Positions 1-9,760 are shown, counted from the first letter of the stretch. The stretch: 64,000 nt of DNA from Vreelandella lutescens (GCF_014640815.1 NZ_BMHM01000006.1:1-64000), one strand, 5' to 3'. Notes: generated from the letters alone by a model not told the origin. A program made the numbers and translations.

Positions 1-131
1 TCCAGCTTGGTGTGCAGTTCGCGCAGTTTTGCGCCGTCGGTATCGACGACGGTGATGTCGTTCTCCTCGCGGGCGAGGTGCTCGGCCAGCGTGGCACCCA
101 CTTGGCCTGCGCCAAGAATGATAATTTTCAT
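1..131 (-). CDS. trkA: TrkA potassium uptake regulator, 5' end only
   Basis: Runs off the left edge, so only about 43 codons are visible. The translation begins [20 protein letters not shown], a Rossmann nucleotide-binding start with a GxGxxG-type glycine motif (GAGQVG) and an acidic residue at the end of beta-2 (VVDTD). This is the N-terminus of TrkA, the cytoplasmic NAD(H)-binding subunit that gates TrkH/TrkI potassium channels. It faces left, divergent from the kdp operon, and has the same orientation as trkH at 8267-9754. Family assignment rests on this short stretch only. Confidence 0.85.
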   Translation of the reverse strand, partial: MKIIILGAGQVGATLAEHLAREENDITVVDTDGAKLRELHTKL

Positions 132-171
132 AGGTAGTTAGGCCACTCCGGCGACATATGAATACAGATAC

Positions 172-188
172 TCACCTATCTAAGGTGA
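172..188. promoter_or_regulatory. Inverted repeat between trkA and kdpF
   Basis: TCACCT, a 5-base spacer, then AGGTGA: a perfect 6-bp dyad in the 207-bp divergent trkA/kdpF region. It could be an operator for either direction. No regulator is identified. Confidence 0.35.
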
Positions 189-238
189 ATCTGTCGATAG
201 TAGAGCGTTTCAGACCTCCTTTTAGCCGACGAAAAAGG

Positions 239-252
239 CTTTTTTTTACATC
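239..252 (+). promoter_or_regulatory. Possible KdpE binding site upstream of kdpFABC
   Basis: CTTTTTTTTACATC lies about 90 bp before kdpF. It resembles the T-rich core of the E. coli KdpE target as I recall it (a run of Ts followed by TACAC). A TTGACG at 256-261 could serve as a -35 box, but I do not see a convincing -10 element at the right distance. Regulation by the KdpDE pair encoded downstream is expected from the family; this exact site is inference. Confidence 0.4.
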
Positions 253-338
253 TTTTTGACGGCTAACGCTTTAAACGCCATCGAATTTTTACGCCTGCAA
301 TCTCTAAGCTCAGGGTGCCAATCAAAGGAGGCACTTCC

Positions 339-419
339 ATGAATATTGCATTGCTAATTATCGCGACCGGCACAGCGGCGTATCTTTTTTACGCGCTCAT
401 CTGTCCCGAGCGTTTTTAG
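339..419 (+). CDS. kdpF: KdpF small membrane subunit of the Kdp ATPase
   Basis: A 26-residue ORF, MNIALLIIATGTAAYLFYAL followed by ICPERF. Its RBS is strong: AAAGGAGG at 324-331, 7 nt before the ATG. One hydrophobic helix fills nearly the whole peptide. KdpF is a lipid-like helix that stabilises the KdpABC complex at the KdpA-KdpB interface. The stop is 9 nt before kdpA, as is typical of kdp operons. Length and position match the family well. Confidence 0.9.
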   Translation: MNIALLIIATGTAAYLFYALICPERF

Positions 420-428
420 GAGATCGTC

Positions 429-2120
429 ATGAACGATATGATCGCTATTTACGCCGTAGTGGCTCTGCTTAGTGTGCCCTTGGGTATCTATATTGCTTTT
501 GCATTAAGCACACAGACGAACCGGCTCGATACGCTGTTTGGCGTGATTGAAAAGCCTATCTACCGGTTGGCGGGCGTTAACAGTCAACATGCCATGACGT
601 GGCAAGTGTACGCGTTAGCCATCCTTAAGCTGCATGTGGGCTTGATACTGCTGGCTTGGCTGGTCTTTATGTGCCAGGGCCTACTGCCACTCAACCCGGA
701 CGGCATCCCCGGTATGCCGTGGGACACGGCGCTGCATACAGCGGTGTCCTTTGCTACCAACACTAACCAGCAGCACTACTCTGGCCAGGCGCAGCTTTCA
801 CATTTAAGCCAAACCTTTGCCATTGTCACACTGCAGTTCTTAACCCCCGCCACGGGGCTCGCAGTGTTGGTCGCGATTGCCCGCACTTTGTTAGTCGCTA
901 AACCTGCCAAGGTGTTAAACGGCGTTGGTAACTACTACCACGACCTTACCCGCACCGTGGTACGGGTTATGTTGCCACTGGCAGCGGTAGTCGCACTGTT
1001 GCTCACATGGCAGGGCGTGCCGGCCAGTTATCAGGCCGCTCATCAGGTAGAGATGCTGGATCCTCAGGTGGAAGAAGTTCAGACGATTCCCCTAGGCCCA
1101 GTGGCGTCCATGGTGGCGATCAAGCAGTTGGGTACCAATGGAGGTGGCTGGTACGGGCCCAACTCAAGCGTGCCGCTGGAAAACCCCACGCCGCTGGCGA
1201 ATGTTATCGAAACCGCTTCACTGACGCTTATCCCTGTGGCACTGCTGATTGCCATTGCTCTGATCAGCGGTCGACGCCGACTAATGATGGGCATTGGCGC
1301 CGTGATGATTGCGTTCTCACTGATCTCCACCTCGGTGGTGGTCTATTCAGAACGCATGCCTAATGCTGCTTTGATCGAACTCTCCCAGCCGGGGGCCAAC
1401 TTGGAAGGCAAGGAGCTGCGTTTTGGCACTGACCTTTCCGCTCTATGGGGCAGTTGGACGACACAAACGTCAAACGGCTCAGTCAACGCTATGCACGATA
1501 GCTTCAATCCCATGGGCGGCATGATGCTGCTGATGGATATGTTCGTGAACGTGACGTTTGGTGGCGTTGGCGTTGGGCTGATTGGTTTCTTCCTATACCT
1601 GATGTTGGCGGCCTTTGTTGGCTCACTGATGGTAGGTAGGTCGCCCGAGCTTTTTGGCAAACCGTTAGAAACCCGCGAGATGCGCTGGATTTCACTGGCG
1701 ATTCTGGCTCAGCCGCTGGTCATCCTGGGGTTGAGCGCGCTGACCGTGGCGATGCCAAACGCGGCCGCCAATTCAAACCCAGGGTTTCACGGTTTATCCC
1801 AAGTGCTTTACGAATTTACCTCCGCGTTTGCCAATAACGGCTCTGGTTTTGAAGGGCTGGGCGATGACACAACCTGGTGGAATATCGCCTGCGTGGTCGC
1901 CCTATTGATTGGCCGCTTCTTACCCATGCTAGTGCCATTAGCGGTTGCCGGTTGGTTGGCCGCTAAGCGCACGGCACCGGCGGGGCGCGGCACCCTGCCC
2001 ATGGATAGCCCCGCCTTTATGGGCTTAACCGCAGGGGTGATTGTGATTGTTAACCTGCTTGGCTTCTTACCGGCATTAGTGCTTGGCCCGATTGCAGAAT
2101 CCGTCGTGCAAGGCTTCTAG
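429..2120 (+). CDS. kdpA: KdpA potassium-transporting ATPase channel subunit
   Basis: 563 residues, close to E. coli KdpA (557). KdpA is the inner-membrane channel-like subunit that binds and admits K+ in the high-affinity Kdp pump. It belongs to the same superfamily of K+ transporters as TrkH. Selectivity-filter loops are recognisable: TNTNQQHYSG at about 110-119, GTNGGGWYG at about 235-243, a GGVGVG loop near 375 and FANNGSGFEG near 470. About ten hydrophobic helices separate them. It lies 9 nt after kdpF and 10 nt before kdpB, clearly one operon. No damage is seen. Confidence 0.97.
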   Translation: MNDMIAIYAVVALLSVPLGIYIAFALSTQTNRLDTLFGVIEKPIYRLAGVNSQHAMTWQVYALAILKLHVGLILLAWLVFMCQGLLPLNPDGIPGMPWDTALHTAVSFATNTNQQHYSGQAQLSHLSQTFAIVTLQFLTPATGLAVLVAIARTLLVAKPAKVLNGVGNYYHDLTRTVVRVMLPLAAVVALLLTWQGVPASYQAAHQVEMLDPQVEEVQTIPLGPVASMVAIKQLGTNGGGWYGPNSSVPLENPTPLANVIETASLTLIPVALLIAIALISGRRRLMMGIGAVMIAFSLISTSVVVYSERMPNAALIELSQPGANLEGKELRFGTDLSALWGSWTTQTSNGSVNAMHDSFNPMGGMMLLMDMFVNVTFGGVGVGLIGFFLYLMLAAFVGSLMVGRSPELFGKPLETREMRWISLAILAQPLVILGLSALTVAMPNAAANSNPGFHGLSQVLYEFTSAFANNGSGFEGLGDDTTWWNIACVVALLIGRFLPMLVPLAVAGWLAAKRTAPAGRGTLPMDSPAFMGLTAGVIVIVNLLGFLPALVLGPIAESVVQGF

Positions 2121-2130
2121 GAGAAAAGAG

Positions 2131-4167
2131 ATGTCACATACAGAGCTTGCTAAACAGCCGCGTCGTTCGCTGCCTATTGGCCAAGTCGTCACCGGCGCGC
2201 TGAAAGGGCTTGCGCCCCATCTACTGGCGCGCAACCCGGTTATGGCGGTGGTCGCCATTGGTACCGTGGTGTGTTTCGGGCTAACGCCGATTGCTTTCGC
2301 CCAGGGCGAAAACGGCGGCTTTGCGCTCTCCATTGCGCTACTGCTGCTTGCCACCGTGCTGTTTGCCACCGGTGCGGAGTCACTGGCGGAGTCCCGGGGT
2401 AAGGCCCATGCTGGCGCACTGCGCAAAACCAAAGGGGAGCTCAAGGCGGCTAAGCTAAATGCTGACGGCACCACCAGCGCCGTGACCGCCGACTCACTGC
2501 GTAAAGGCGACCGAGTAAAGGTGGTGGCGGGTGAGCTGATTCCGGCAGATGGCGATATCGTCGAGGGTGCCGCATCTATTAACGAGTCGGCGGTAACCGG
2601 TGAGTCCGCGCCGGTGCTGCGTGAAGCGGGCACCGATAACAGCGGCGTCAGCGCGGGCACTAAAGTGCTCTCAGATCAGCTGATTATTGAAGTCAGCGCC
2701 AACCCCGGTGAGTCCCTGCTGGATCGTATGATTGCCTTGGTAGAGGGTGCCAGCCGTCAGAAAACGCCTTCCGAGCTGGCGCTTTCGGTGCTGTTGGCGA
2801 TGCTGACCCTGGTATTCCTGATCGTAGTGGTGACGCTGGTACCCATGGCCGCTTTCGTTGGGGTAGAAACCTCAACGGTCATGCTGGTAGCGCTACTAGT
2901 GTGCTTGATTCCCACCACCATTGGCGGTCTTTTGCCTGCCATCGGCATTGCCGGTATGGAGCGCGCGATGCGTGCCAATCTGGTCGCCAAATCAGGCAAG
3001 GCAGTAGAGATCGCCGGTAGCATCGACACGCTGTTGCTGGATAAAACCGGCACCATTACCCTGGGCGACCGCCGCGCGACGGAGTTCGCCCCCTGCCAGC
3101 AGGTGCCGCGTCAACGGGTACGCGATGTAGCGTTTTTAACCTCTCTGGAAGACCCTACGCCTGAAGGCCGTTCGATTGTGACGCTGGCCACTGAGCAGGG
3201 TGTGGATGTGCAGCTTAGCGAAGAAGCGGATGGCGCAACTTTTGAAGCCTTCAGTGCTGAAACCCGGCTTTCAGGGGTGGATCTAACCAGCGGTAAAAAG
3301 CTACGTAAAGGTGCCCCCAATGCCATCGCCGAGTGGGTAAAGGCGCAGGGTGGCGTTATTCCCAGCGACTATCACCAGGTCATTGAGCGTATATCCCGCG
3401 ATGGTGCCACCCCCATTGCAGTTGCGGAAAACCATCAGATTCTGGGTGTGGTAGCGCTGTCTGACGTGATTAAAAGCGGTATCGCGGAGAAGTTTGCCGA
3501 GCTGCGCGCTATGGGTATCAAAACCGTGATGATCACCGGTGACAACCCGGTTACCGCCTCGGCGATAGCCGCCACGGCCGGTGTCGACGACTACATCGCC
3601 GAAGCCACGCCTGAGCGTAAGCTGGCGCTGATTCGCGAAGAGCAGGCCAGTGGCCGACTTGTGGCCATGGTGGGTGATGGTACCAATGACGCTCCGGCGC
3701 TGGCCCAGGCTGACCTTGGTCTGGCCATGAATTCCGGCACCCAAGCCGCCCGCGAAGCGGCCAATATGGTCGATCTGGACTCCGACCCCGGCAAGCTTAT
3801 CAGTGCGGTGGAAATTGGTAAGCAGCTGCTGGTGACCCGAGGCGCACTGACCACGTTCTCTTTGGCGAACGATGTCGCTAAGTACTTCGTGATTCTACCG
3901 GCCCTCTTTGCGGCAAGTTTCCCGGCGCTGGGCGTGCTGGATGTAATGAACCTGCATTCGCCCACCACGGCGGTGCTGGCAGCCGTGCTGTTCAATGCGT
4001 TGATTATCCCCGCCCTTATTCCCTTCGCGCTGCGTGGCGTGTCCGTAAAGGCTGCATCGGCGACGATACTATTGCGCCGCAATCTGCTGATCTACGGTCT
4101 TGGTGGGCTGCTGCTACCGTTCCCCGCCATCAAGCTGCTCGACATGCTGATTGCGCTGTTTATCTAG
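2131..4167 (+). CDS. kdpB: KdpB P-type ATPase catalytic subunit
   Basis: 678 residues from the ATG at 2131, which follows an AGGAGAAAAGAG ribosome site. The frame is open further upstream but overlaps kdpA without an RBS. KdpB hydrolyses ATP to drive K+ uptake through KdpA. P-type ATPase motifs are in order: TGES in the actuator domain, DKTGT with the phosphorylated Asp at residue 304, TGDN, and GDGTNDAPAL in the hinge. Seven or so membrane helices surround these. Operon partner of kdpA, kdpC and kdpF. Confidence 0.97.
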   Translation: MSHTELAKQPRRSLPIGQVVTGALKGLAPHLLARNPVMAVVAIGTVVCFGLTPIAFAQGENGGFALSIALLLLATVLFATGAESLAESRGKAHAGALRKTKGELKAAKLNADGTTSAVTADSLRKGDRVKVVAGELIPADGDIVEGAASINESAVTGESAPVLREAGTDNSGVSAGTKVLSDQLIIEVSANPGESLLDRMIALVEGASRQKTPSELALSVLLAMLTLVFLIVVVTLVPMAAFVGVETSTVMLVALLVCLIPTTIGGLLPAIGIAGMERAMRANLVAKSGKAVEIAGSIDTLLLDKTGTITLGDRRATEFAPCQQVPRQRVRDVAFLTSLEDPTPEGRSIVTLATEQGVDVQLSEEADGATFEAFSAETRLSGVDLTSGKKLRKGAPNAIAEWVKAQGGVIPSDYHQVIERISRDGATPIAVAENHQILGVVALSDVIKSGIAEKFAELRAMGIKTVMITGDNPVTASAIAATAGVDDYIAEATPERKLALIREEQASGRLVAMVGDGTNDAPALAQADLGLAMNSGTQAAREAANMVDLDSDPGKLISAVEIGKQLLVTRGALTTFSLANDVAKYFVILPALFAASFPALGVLDVMNLHSPTTAVLAAVLFNALIIPALIPFALRGVSVKAASATILLRRNLLIYGLGGLLLPFPAIKLLDMLIALFI

Positions 4168-4177
4168 GAGAAGCGTC

Positions 4178-4843
4178 ATGAATATAGGTATTAAAGATCC
4201 CACGGCGATTAATGAAGAAGAGCAGCAGACACCAACGTTTGAGGCAAAAGCCACTTGGGGCAGTGCGTTGCGCTTTATGGTGGTGATGGCCGTTCTGCTT
4301 GGGCTGGTGTACCCCTTAGCGACGACAACGGTCGGTGGCTGGTTGTTTCCTGAGCAGTCGCAAGGCAGTTTGGTTCGTGACGCCGATGGTCGGGTGATAG
4401 GGTCAAGCCTGGTGTCGCAAACCTTTGTCAGCGATGAATACTTTATCGGTCGCCCGTCAGCGGCGGGTAACGATGCGGGCGGAGTATCGGGCTCTAACCT
4501 GGCGCCTAGCAATGAGGCGCTTCGTGAGCGTGCCCAAGCCGATGCCCAGGCGATTGCCCAGCGGGAAGGTGTCAGCGTCGATCAAATCCCGGTTGATCTG
4601 ATCACCGCTTCGGGCTCTGGGGTTGACCCACATATCTTGTTACCAGCCGCGGAATTACAGGTCGCAAGGGTAGCGCAGGCGCGTGAAATCGACGAAGCTA
4701 GCGTCACTGAACTGATCGACCAAGCGCTTGAAAACACGGGCTGGCTGGGGTCGCCAGTGGTCAACGTATTGCGGTTGAATGTGAGTTTGGATGAGCGTTT
4801 TCCCGTCGCCACCACCACGTCGTCTGTCATCCCTGTGGAGTAG
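4178..4843 (+). CDS. kdpC: KdpC potassium-transporting ATPase subunit C
   Basis: 221 residues from the ATG at 4178 (RBS AGGAG at 4166-4170, overlapping the kdpB stop). One N-terminal membrane helix (about 27-50) is followed by a periplasmic domain with the family's SNLAPSN and PVDLITASGSGVDPHI-type stretches. KdpC assembles with KdpA/KdpB and raises ATP affinity. It is somewhat longer than E. coli KdpC (190) because of an N-terminal extension before the helix. kdpD begins 4 nt after the stop, so the sensor is probably coupled to the pump genes. Confidence 0.95.
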   Translation: MNIGIKDPTAINEEEQQTPTFEAKATWGSALRFMVVMAVLLGLVYPLATTTVGGWLFPEQSQGSLVRDADGRVIGSSLVSQTFVSDEYFIGRPSAAGNDAGGVSGSNLAPSNEALRERAQADAQAIAQREGVSVDQIPVDLITASGSGVDPHILLPAAELQVARVAQAREIDEASVTELIDQALENTGWLGSPVVNVLRLNVSLDERFPVATTTSSVIPVE

Positions 4844-4847
4844 CTAA

Positions 4848-7532
4848 ATGTATTCAGCGGATCAGCGACCCGATCCCAATGCATTGCTAAAAGCCGCGCG
4901 CCGAGAGGCGCGCGGCTGTTTGCGTGTATTTTTGGGAGCCGCCCCTGGCGTTGGCAAAACCTACACCATGCTTCGCACGGCCCGGGAGCGGGCAGAGGAG
5001 GGTGATGATATCGTGATTGGCGTGGTGGAGTCCCACGGCCGCGCCGACACCGAAGCTCTCTGTGAGGGGCTGTCACGTATTCCACTAGCGCCTTTACAGC
5101 ACCATGGCCGAACGTTTTATGAATTCGATATCGATGCGGCCCTAGAGCGGAAGCCCACCATTCTGCTGGTAGACGAGTTAGCCCATCGCAATATCCCCGG
5201 CAGCCGACATCCACGGCGTTATCAGGATATCGAAGAGTTGCTGGATGCGGGGATCGATGTCTGGACAACGGTGAACGTCCAGCATTTGGAAAGCCTCAAC
5301 GACGATGTGGCCCGGATTACCGGCATTCGCATGCGCGAAACCGTTCCCGATGCACTGCTAGAGCGCGCCCGAGATGTATCGCTGGTGGACTTAACCCCGG
5401 AGGAGCTGCTCGAACGCTTAAGGCGCGGCAAGGTGTATATCCCTGAGCAGGCACGCGCCGCCATGGAGGGCTACTTTAACGAGTCGAACCTTAACGCGCT
5501 GCGCGAGCTGGCGATTCAGACAATGGCCGAGCGGGTAGATGCCGATGTAAAAGTGGCCATGGATGCCAGCGGTAGGGCAGGCCCTTGGCCGGTAAGGCCC
5601 CACCTGTTGGTGGTTGTTACCGGTAGTGAAGACGATGTGTCCCTCGTGCGTGCAGCCCATCGAATGGCCGAGAGGCGTTTGGCCGTATGGCGGGCGGTCT
5701 ATGTGGATAAAGGTGTTGCCTCGCCGGAGCAGCAGCTTACGATTGAGAAGATATTTAGCCTAGTGACCCGGCTGGGAGGCGATTCACTTCGCTTGCAGGG
5801 GCATAGCCAGTTAGGTGAAGTGCTCAACTACGCCCGCTCGATTAATGCCACCACAATTATGGTGGGTCGCGACGGCAAGCGCCGCTGGTGGCCGTGGTCG
5901 CGGCCGCTTGCCCAACGCTTGATCGCGCATACCGATGTCTTTGATATCGTGGTAGTGGCTCAGAGCAGCGTGAAGCAAGGTAGGCGTAAGCGGCAGCCTA
6001 GCTGGAGAGTGCGTCCACCCCAGCTACTCGCTACCAGCTTGGCGGTGATGGCCTCATTAGGAATCGCCCACCTTTTAGAGCCCTGGCTGGAGCTTGCCAA
6101 TCTATCACTGGTATTTTTAGCCGCCGTGCTTTTCAGCGCTGTCTGGGCGGGCACCGCAATGGCGATGTTCAGTGCCGTTGCGAGTTTTTTGATCTTTAAC
6201 TTCTTCTTTACAGAGCCACGTTTGACCTTTGCCATGGTGGAGCGGGGGCAGCTGTTGACGGTGGTATTCTTCTTTTTGGTAGCGCTAGTGGTGGGGCAAT
6301 TAGCGGGTCGTGGACGCCAGCGCTTAGTTGCACTGCGGTCTAGCCGCGATCAGACACAACTTCTGCTGCGCTACGCCGAGCAGCTCTCAATTGCCACCGA
6401 CAGTGCCAGTGCCGCCAAAGTGGGTGTCGATACCTTGGTGCAGTGTTTTGAAGTCCCCGTTATCTTTATTGAAGCGGCGGAAAGCGCTAGCGAGGTGCGT
6501 GTGGTCTACGCACTGCCGGATGCCGAGCGTCTGAACATGACCGCTAAGCAGGCAGCGGTATGGAGTTGGCAACACCAAAAACCCAGCGGTCAGGGCACTC
6601 AAACATTAAGCCAACAGGCGTGGCGCTTACTACCGCTCGCGGTACAAGGAGAAAAAGTGGGGATGCTGGCACTCAAGCTATCTGCTAGCCCGAATGCGCT
6701 GACACACGAAAGTGAAGCATTAATTGATACGTTGGCGCGTCAGCTCAGCATGGCGCTAGAACGAACACGGTTAGTAGCAGAGCTGAACACCACGCGGGTC
6801 TCAGAGGAGAATGAGCGTTTGCGTTCTGCGCTGCTTTCCTCCGTATCCCATGATTTACGCACCCCGCTTGCCTCAATTATTGGCTCCACCAGTTCGTTAA
6901 TCGAGTTAAAACCACAGCTCAGTGATAGCGACCAGCGTGAGCTACTGGACGGTATTTTGTCTGAAAGCGAACGGCTCAATCGCTACATCCAAAACTTGTT
7001 AGATATGACTCGTCTAGGCCATGGCACACTCAAGATTGAGCGCGATTGGGTCTCGTTTGATGACGTGATTAATTCGGCGCTTAAACGACTGGGTCAATCG
7101 CTCAAGCACGTGGTGGTTCGCAAGCAGTGGCCGACCAACTTGCCGCTACTATACGTGCATCCTGCACTGGTGGAGCAAGCGCTGGTGAACGTTCTGGATA
7201 ATGCTCAGCGCTTTTCGCCACCTAATGGTGAGCTATTAATTAACGTACACGTAAGAGACGAGGAACCCAACGTGCTGGTTATTCGCGTTGAAGATGAGGG
7301 CCCTGGTATCTCGCCAGAACTGCGTGAGCAGGTATTTGATATGTTTTACAGCGGCGGTGACGGTGACCGCAGCGCCCATGGTAGTGGGCTGGGTTTGGCA
7401 ATTTGTCGCGGCATGATCGGCGCTCATGGTGGCACCATTACCGCCAATGTGGGAACGAGTGGAAAGGGAACAGCGATCATTATAACGCTGCCACTATTAG
7501 GAGCAGATATCAGGAGGATGGATGAAGAGTGA
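4848..7532 (+). CDS. kdpD: KdpD osmosensitive potassium sensor histidine kinase
   Basis: 894 residues, full family length. Order of domains: the KdpD cytoplasmic domain with Walker A GAAPGVGKT at 30-38, a universal-stress-like domain (about 245-370), four tightly packed membrane helices (about 395-490), a GAF-like region, the dimerisation/phosphoacceptor helix SSVSHDLRTPLASI with His668, and a C-terminal HATPase with GPGISPE and GSGLGLAI motifs. It senses K+ limitation and ionic strength and phosphorylates KdpE. It overlaps kdpE by 11 nt. Confidence 0.96.
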   Translation: MYSADQRPDPNALLKAARREARGCLRVFLGAAPGVGKTYTMLRTARERAEEGDDIVIGVVESHGRADTEALCEGLSRIPLAPLQHHGRTFYEFDIDAALERKPTILLVDELAHRNIPGSRHPRRYQDIEELLDAGIDVWTTVNVQHLESLNDDVARITGIRMRETVPDALLERARDVSLVDLTPEELLERLRRGKVYIPEQARAAMEGYFNESNLNALRELAIQTMAERVDADVKVAMDASGRAGPWPVRPHLLVVVTGSEDDVSLVRAAHRMAERRLAVWRAVYVDKGVASPEQQLTIEKIFSLVTRLGGDSLRLQGHSQLGEVLNYARSINATTIMVGRDGKRRWWPWSRPLAQRLIAHTDVFDIVVVAQSSVKQGRRKRQPSWRVRPPQLLATSLAVMASLGIAHLLEPWLELANLSLVFLAAVLFSAVWAGTAMAMFSAVASFLIFNFFFTEPRLTFAMVERGQLLTVVFFFLVALVVGQLAGRGRQRLVALRSSRDQTQLLLRYAEQLSIATDSASAAKVGVDTLVQCFEVPVIFIEAAESASEVRVVYALPDAERLNMTAKQAAVWSWQHQKPSGQGTQTLSQQAWRLLPLAVQGEKVGMLALKLSASPNALTHESEALIDTLARQLSMALERTRLVAELNTTRVSEENERLRSALLSSVSHDLRTPLASIIGSTSSLIELKPQLSDSDQRELLDGILSESERLNRYIQNLLDMTRLGHGTLKIERDWVSFDDVINSALKRLGQSLKHVVVRKQWPTNLPLLYVHPALVEQALVNVLDNAQRFSPPNGELLINVHVRDEEPNVLVIRVEDEGPGISPELREQVFDMFYSGGDGDRSAHGSGLGLAICRGMIGAHGGTITANVGTSGKGTAIIITLPLLGADIRRMDEE

Positions 7533-8250
7533 GGGGAAAGGGCGCATTTTGATCGTTGATGATGAGCAGCAGATTCGCCGATTTTTGCGCATTAGCCTTG
7601 CTTCGCAGGGCTACGGCGTCATTGAGGCAGAAAATGGCGAGCAAGCACTAGCAGCGGCTTACACCCAATCGCCAGATGTCGTGCTGCTCGATTTAGGCTT
7701 GCCTGATATGGATGGGCATGACGTACTGCGTGGGATTCGTGAGCAGAGTGCCGTACCGATTATTGTGGTATCTGTACGCGACAGGGAAGAGGAGAAAGTA
7801 CGCTCGCTGGATAATGGTGCTAACGACTATGTCACTAAACCGTTTGGTATCCAGGAGCTACTGGCGCGTATTAGGGCAGTGCTGCGCATTGCCCAAAAGG
7901 TCAAAGGTGAAGAGAGTGCCAGCTACTTTATGAGCGCTAATGTCACCATCGATGTGGAATTGAGGCGTGTCTTGGTGCATGAGCAGGAGATTCATTTAAC
8001 CCGTAAAGAGTTTGCCGTACTGGCGAAGCTTTGCCGCTACGCCGGGCGAGTGGTCACGCAAACGCAGCTGCTTAAAGAGGTATGGGGCCCAACGCATACC
8101 GATGACACTCACTATCTGCGTATTGTGGTGAGTCGCTTGCGTCAAAAACTAGCCGATGACCCACAAACACCGGCCCTGCTTCAAACAGAGGCCGGCGTTG
8201 GCTATCGGTTACTGGTGGAAGCCTGCGCTCGGCCTGCAGAAACATTCTGA
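7522..8250 (+). CDS. kdpE: KdpE response regulator
   Basis: 242 residues. The receiver domain (about 8-120) has the acidic pocket near the start (VDDE), the phosphoacceptor Asp57 in LLDLGLPDMDG and the conserved Lys in TKPF. An OmpR/PhoB winged helix (about 140-235) follows, with HLTRKEFAVL and GVGYRL. It is activated by KdpD and switches on kdpFABC. RBS AGGAGG at 7512-7517 lies inside the kdpD end. It is convergent with trkH. Confidence 0.96.
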   Translation: MKSEGKGRILIVDDEQQIRRFLRISLASQGYGVIEAENGEQALAAAYTQSPDVVLLDLGLPDMDGHDVLRGIREQSAVPIIVVSVRDREEEKVRSLDNGANDYVTKPFGIQELLARIRAVLRIAQKVKGEESASYFMSANVTIDVELRRVLVHEQEIHLTRKEFAVLAKLCRYAGRVVTQTQLLKEVWGPTHTDDTHYLRIVVSRLRQKLADDPQTPALLQTEAGVGYRLLVEACARPAETF

Positions 8251-8252
8251 CG

Positions 8253-8266
8253 CCACCAAGCGGTGG
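8253..8266. terminator. Hairpin between convergent kdpE and trkH
   Basis: CCACC-AAGC-GGTGG lies exactly in the 16-bp gap between the two stop codons. No T-run follows on either strand, so it is a weak or Rho-assisted bidirectional terminator at best. Confidence 0.35.
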
Positions 8267-9754
8267 TTAACGCCGCCAGAACATGGGTGTCATTAGCACC
8301 ACTACGGTCAAAATCTCCAAGCGGCCCATTAGCATGCCTACACATAAAAGCCACTTGGCCGCATCGGGCAGTGTGGCAAAGTTGCCTGACGGGCCAATGG
8401 TATCGCCAAGGCCAGGGCCTACGTTAGCCACCGCAGTGGCGGCACCAGAAAGCGCTGTGACCAAGTCTAAGCCCAGCGCGGCAAGTCCTAACGCCAACAC
8501 AGCAATGGTAATAAAAAAGAAGAACGAAAAGGCCACGACGCTGCGGGAGATATCGCTAGTGACCGGCTGCTGATTATAGCGAGTGGTAAAGATGCCGTTC
8601 GCGTGAATCAGGTAGCGCAGCTGGTTACGCAACATCAGCATGGCGATTTGAAAGCGGAATATTTTCATACCCCCACTGGTAGAGCCGCTACAGCCGCCAA
8701 TAAAAGTGAGGTAGAAAAAGGCGGCAATTGGCAGGGTGCCCCACAGCGTGTAGTCGTCTGATGCATAACCGGTAGTGGTGACAACCGAAACAACGTTAAA
8801 GGTGACGTGGGTAAGCGAGACAAACCAGTTGTCGCCTTGAAATACTCGCCAAGCGCTTAATATCACAATGGCCGCTAGCAGCAGCTTAAGCAGACCGCGC
8901 ACCTGTTGGTCTTTCCACAGTGCACTGCGGGAGGAGCGAATAAAGCGAATGTATAAAACAAACGGTAGCGCACCGCTGAGCATAAAAAAGCTGCCCATCC
9001 ACAGCAGCCAAGGTTGTTCGGAATACGCACCAAAGGAGGCGTCCGAGTTAGCAAAGCCACCGGTCGCCAGTGAGGTCATGCCATGCACAATGGCATCCAA
9101 CGGCAGCATGCCGCCCAGCCAGTAACTGAGCATGGCGGCAAGCGTTAAGATGACATAGATAGATAGCGTGGCTTTAGCAATGCCGCCAGTGCGGGGCATA
9201 ACCTTATCAGACCAGTCAGAAGACTCAGTATGGAATAGGCGCATACCGCCCACTTTCAGAAATGGCAAAATGGCAATGCCCATCACGATAATGCCGATAC
9301 CTCCCATCCACTGCATCAGTCCACGCCACAGCTTTAACCCGTCAGAGAGGTTTTCGATGCCGACCAATACGGTAGAACCGGTGGTCGTAATGGCGGAAAC
9401 CGACTCAAACACTGCGTTAGTAAAACTCAGCTGGGGGGCACCCAATATCAGCGGCAGGCTGGCAAAGCAACTAATGCTGGTCCAACTGCCCGCCGTGAGA
9501 ATAAACATCTGCCAAGGTTTGAGTTCGAGCGATACATGGCGAGTAAGCCCCCAGGTAGTTAACGTCGCGCTTAAAATAATCAGAAGTGAGACGGCAAAAG
9601 CAGGCGCATCCGGATCTTTTTCAATGACCAATACTAGCAAGGGTAGCGTCATGAATATTGCCAGCACCAGCCACAATACCGACATGATTTTAAAAATTTG
9701 TGCCCAGTTTCGGTAAGTATCTCGGTAATAACGCGCGCTTGGAAACGTGGCCAT
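8267..9754 (-). CDS. trkH: TrkH/TrkI-family potassium uptake channel
   Basis: 495 residues, normal for TrkH. The inner-membrane channel protein mediates low-affinity, high-rate K+ uptake and is gated by TrkA. Four K+-filter-like loops are seen: a TTTGSTV-type loop (about 125-131), TSLATGGFAN (about 228-237), VVTTTGYASDD (about 325-335) and the last near GPGLGDT. The WMGGIGIIV stretch is characteristic of the family. It has the same orientation as trkA at the left edge, with the kdp operon inserted between. Whether it is orthologous to TrkH or TrkI of Halomonas elongata cannot be decided by eye. Confidence 0.93.
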   Translation of the reverse strand: MATFPSARYYRDTYRNWAQIFKIMSVLWLVLAIFMTLPLLVLVIEKDPDAPAFAVSLLIILSATLTTWGLTRHVSLELKPWQMFILTAGSWTSISCFASLPLILGAPQLSFTNAVFESVSAITTTGSTVLVGIENLSDGLKLWRGLMQWMGGIGIIVMGIAILPFLKVGGMRLFHTESSDWSDKVMPRTGGIAKATLSIYVILTLAAMLSYWLGGMLPLDAIVHGMTSLATGGFANSDASFGAYSEQPWLLWMGSFFMLSGALPFVLYIRFIRSSRSALWKDQQVRGLLKLLLAAIVILSAWRVFQGDNWFVSLTHVTFNVVSVVTTTGYASDDYTLWGTLPIAAFFYLTFIGGCSGSTSGGMKIFRFQIAMLMLRNQLRYLIHANGIFTTRYNQQPVTSDISRSVVAFSFFFFITIAVLALGLAALGLDLVTALSGAATAVANVGPGLGDTIGPSGNFATLPDAAKWLLCVGMLMGRLEILTVVVLMTPMFWRR

Positions 9755-9760
9755 ATAAAT

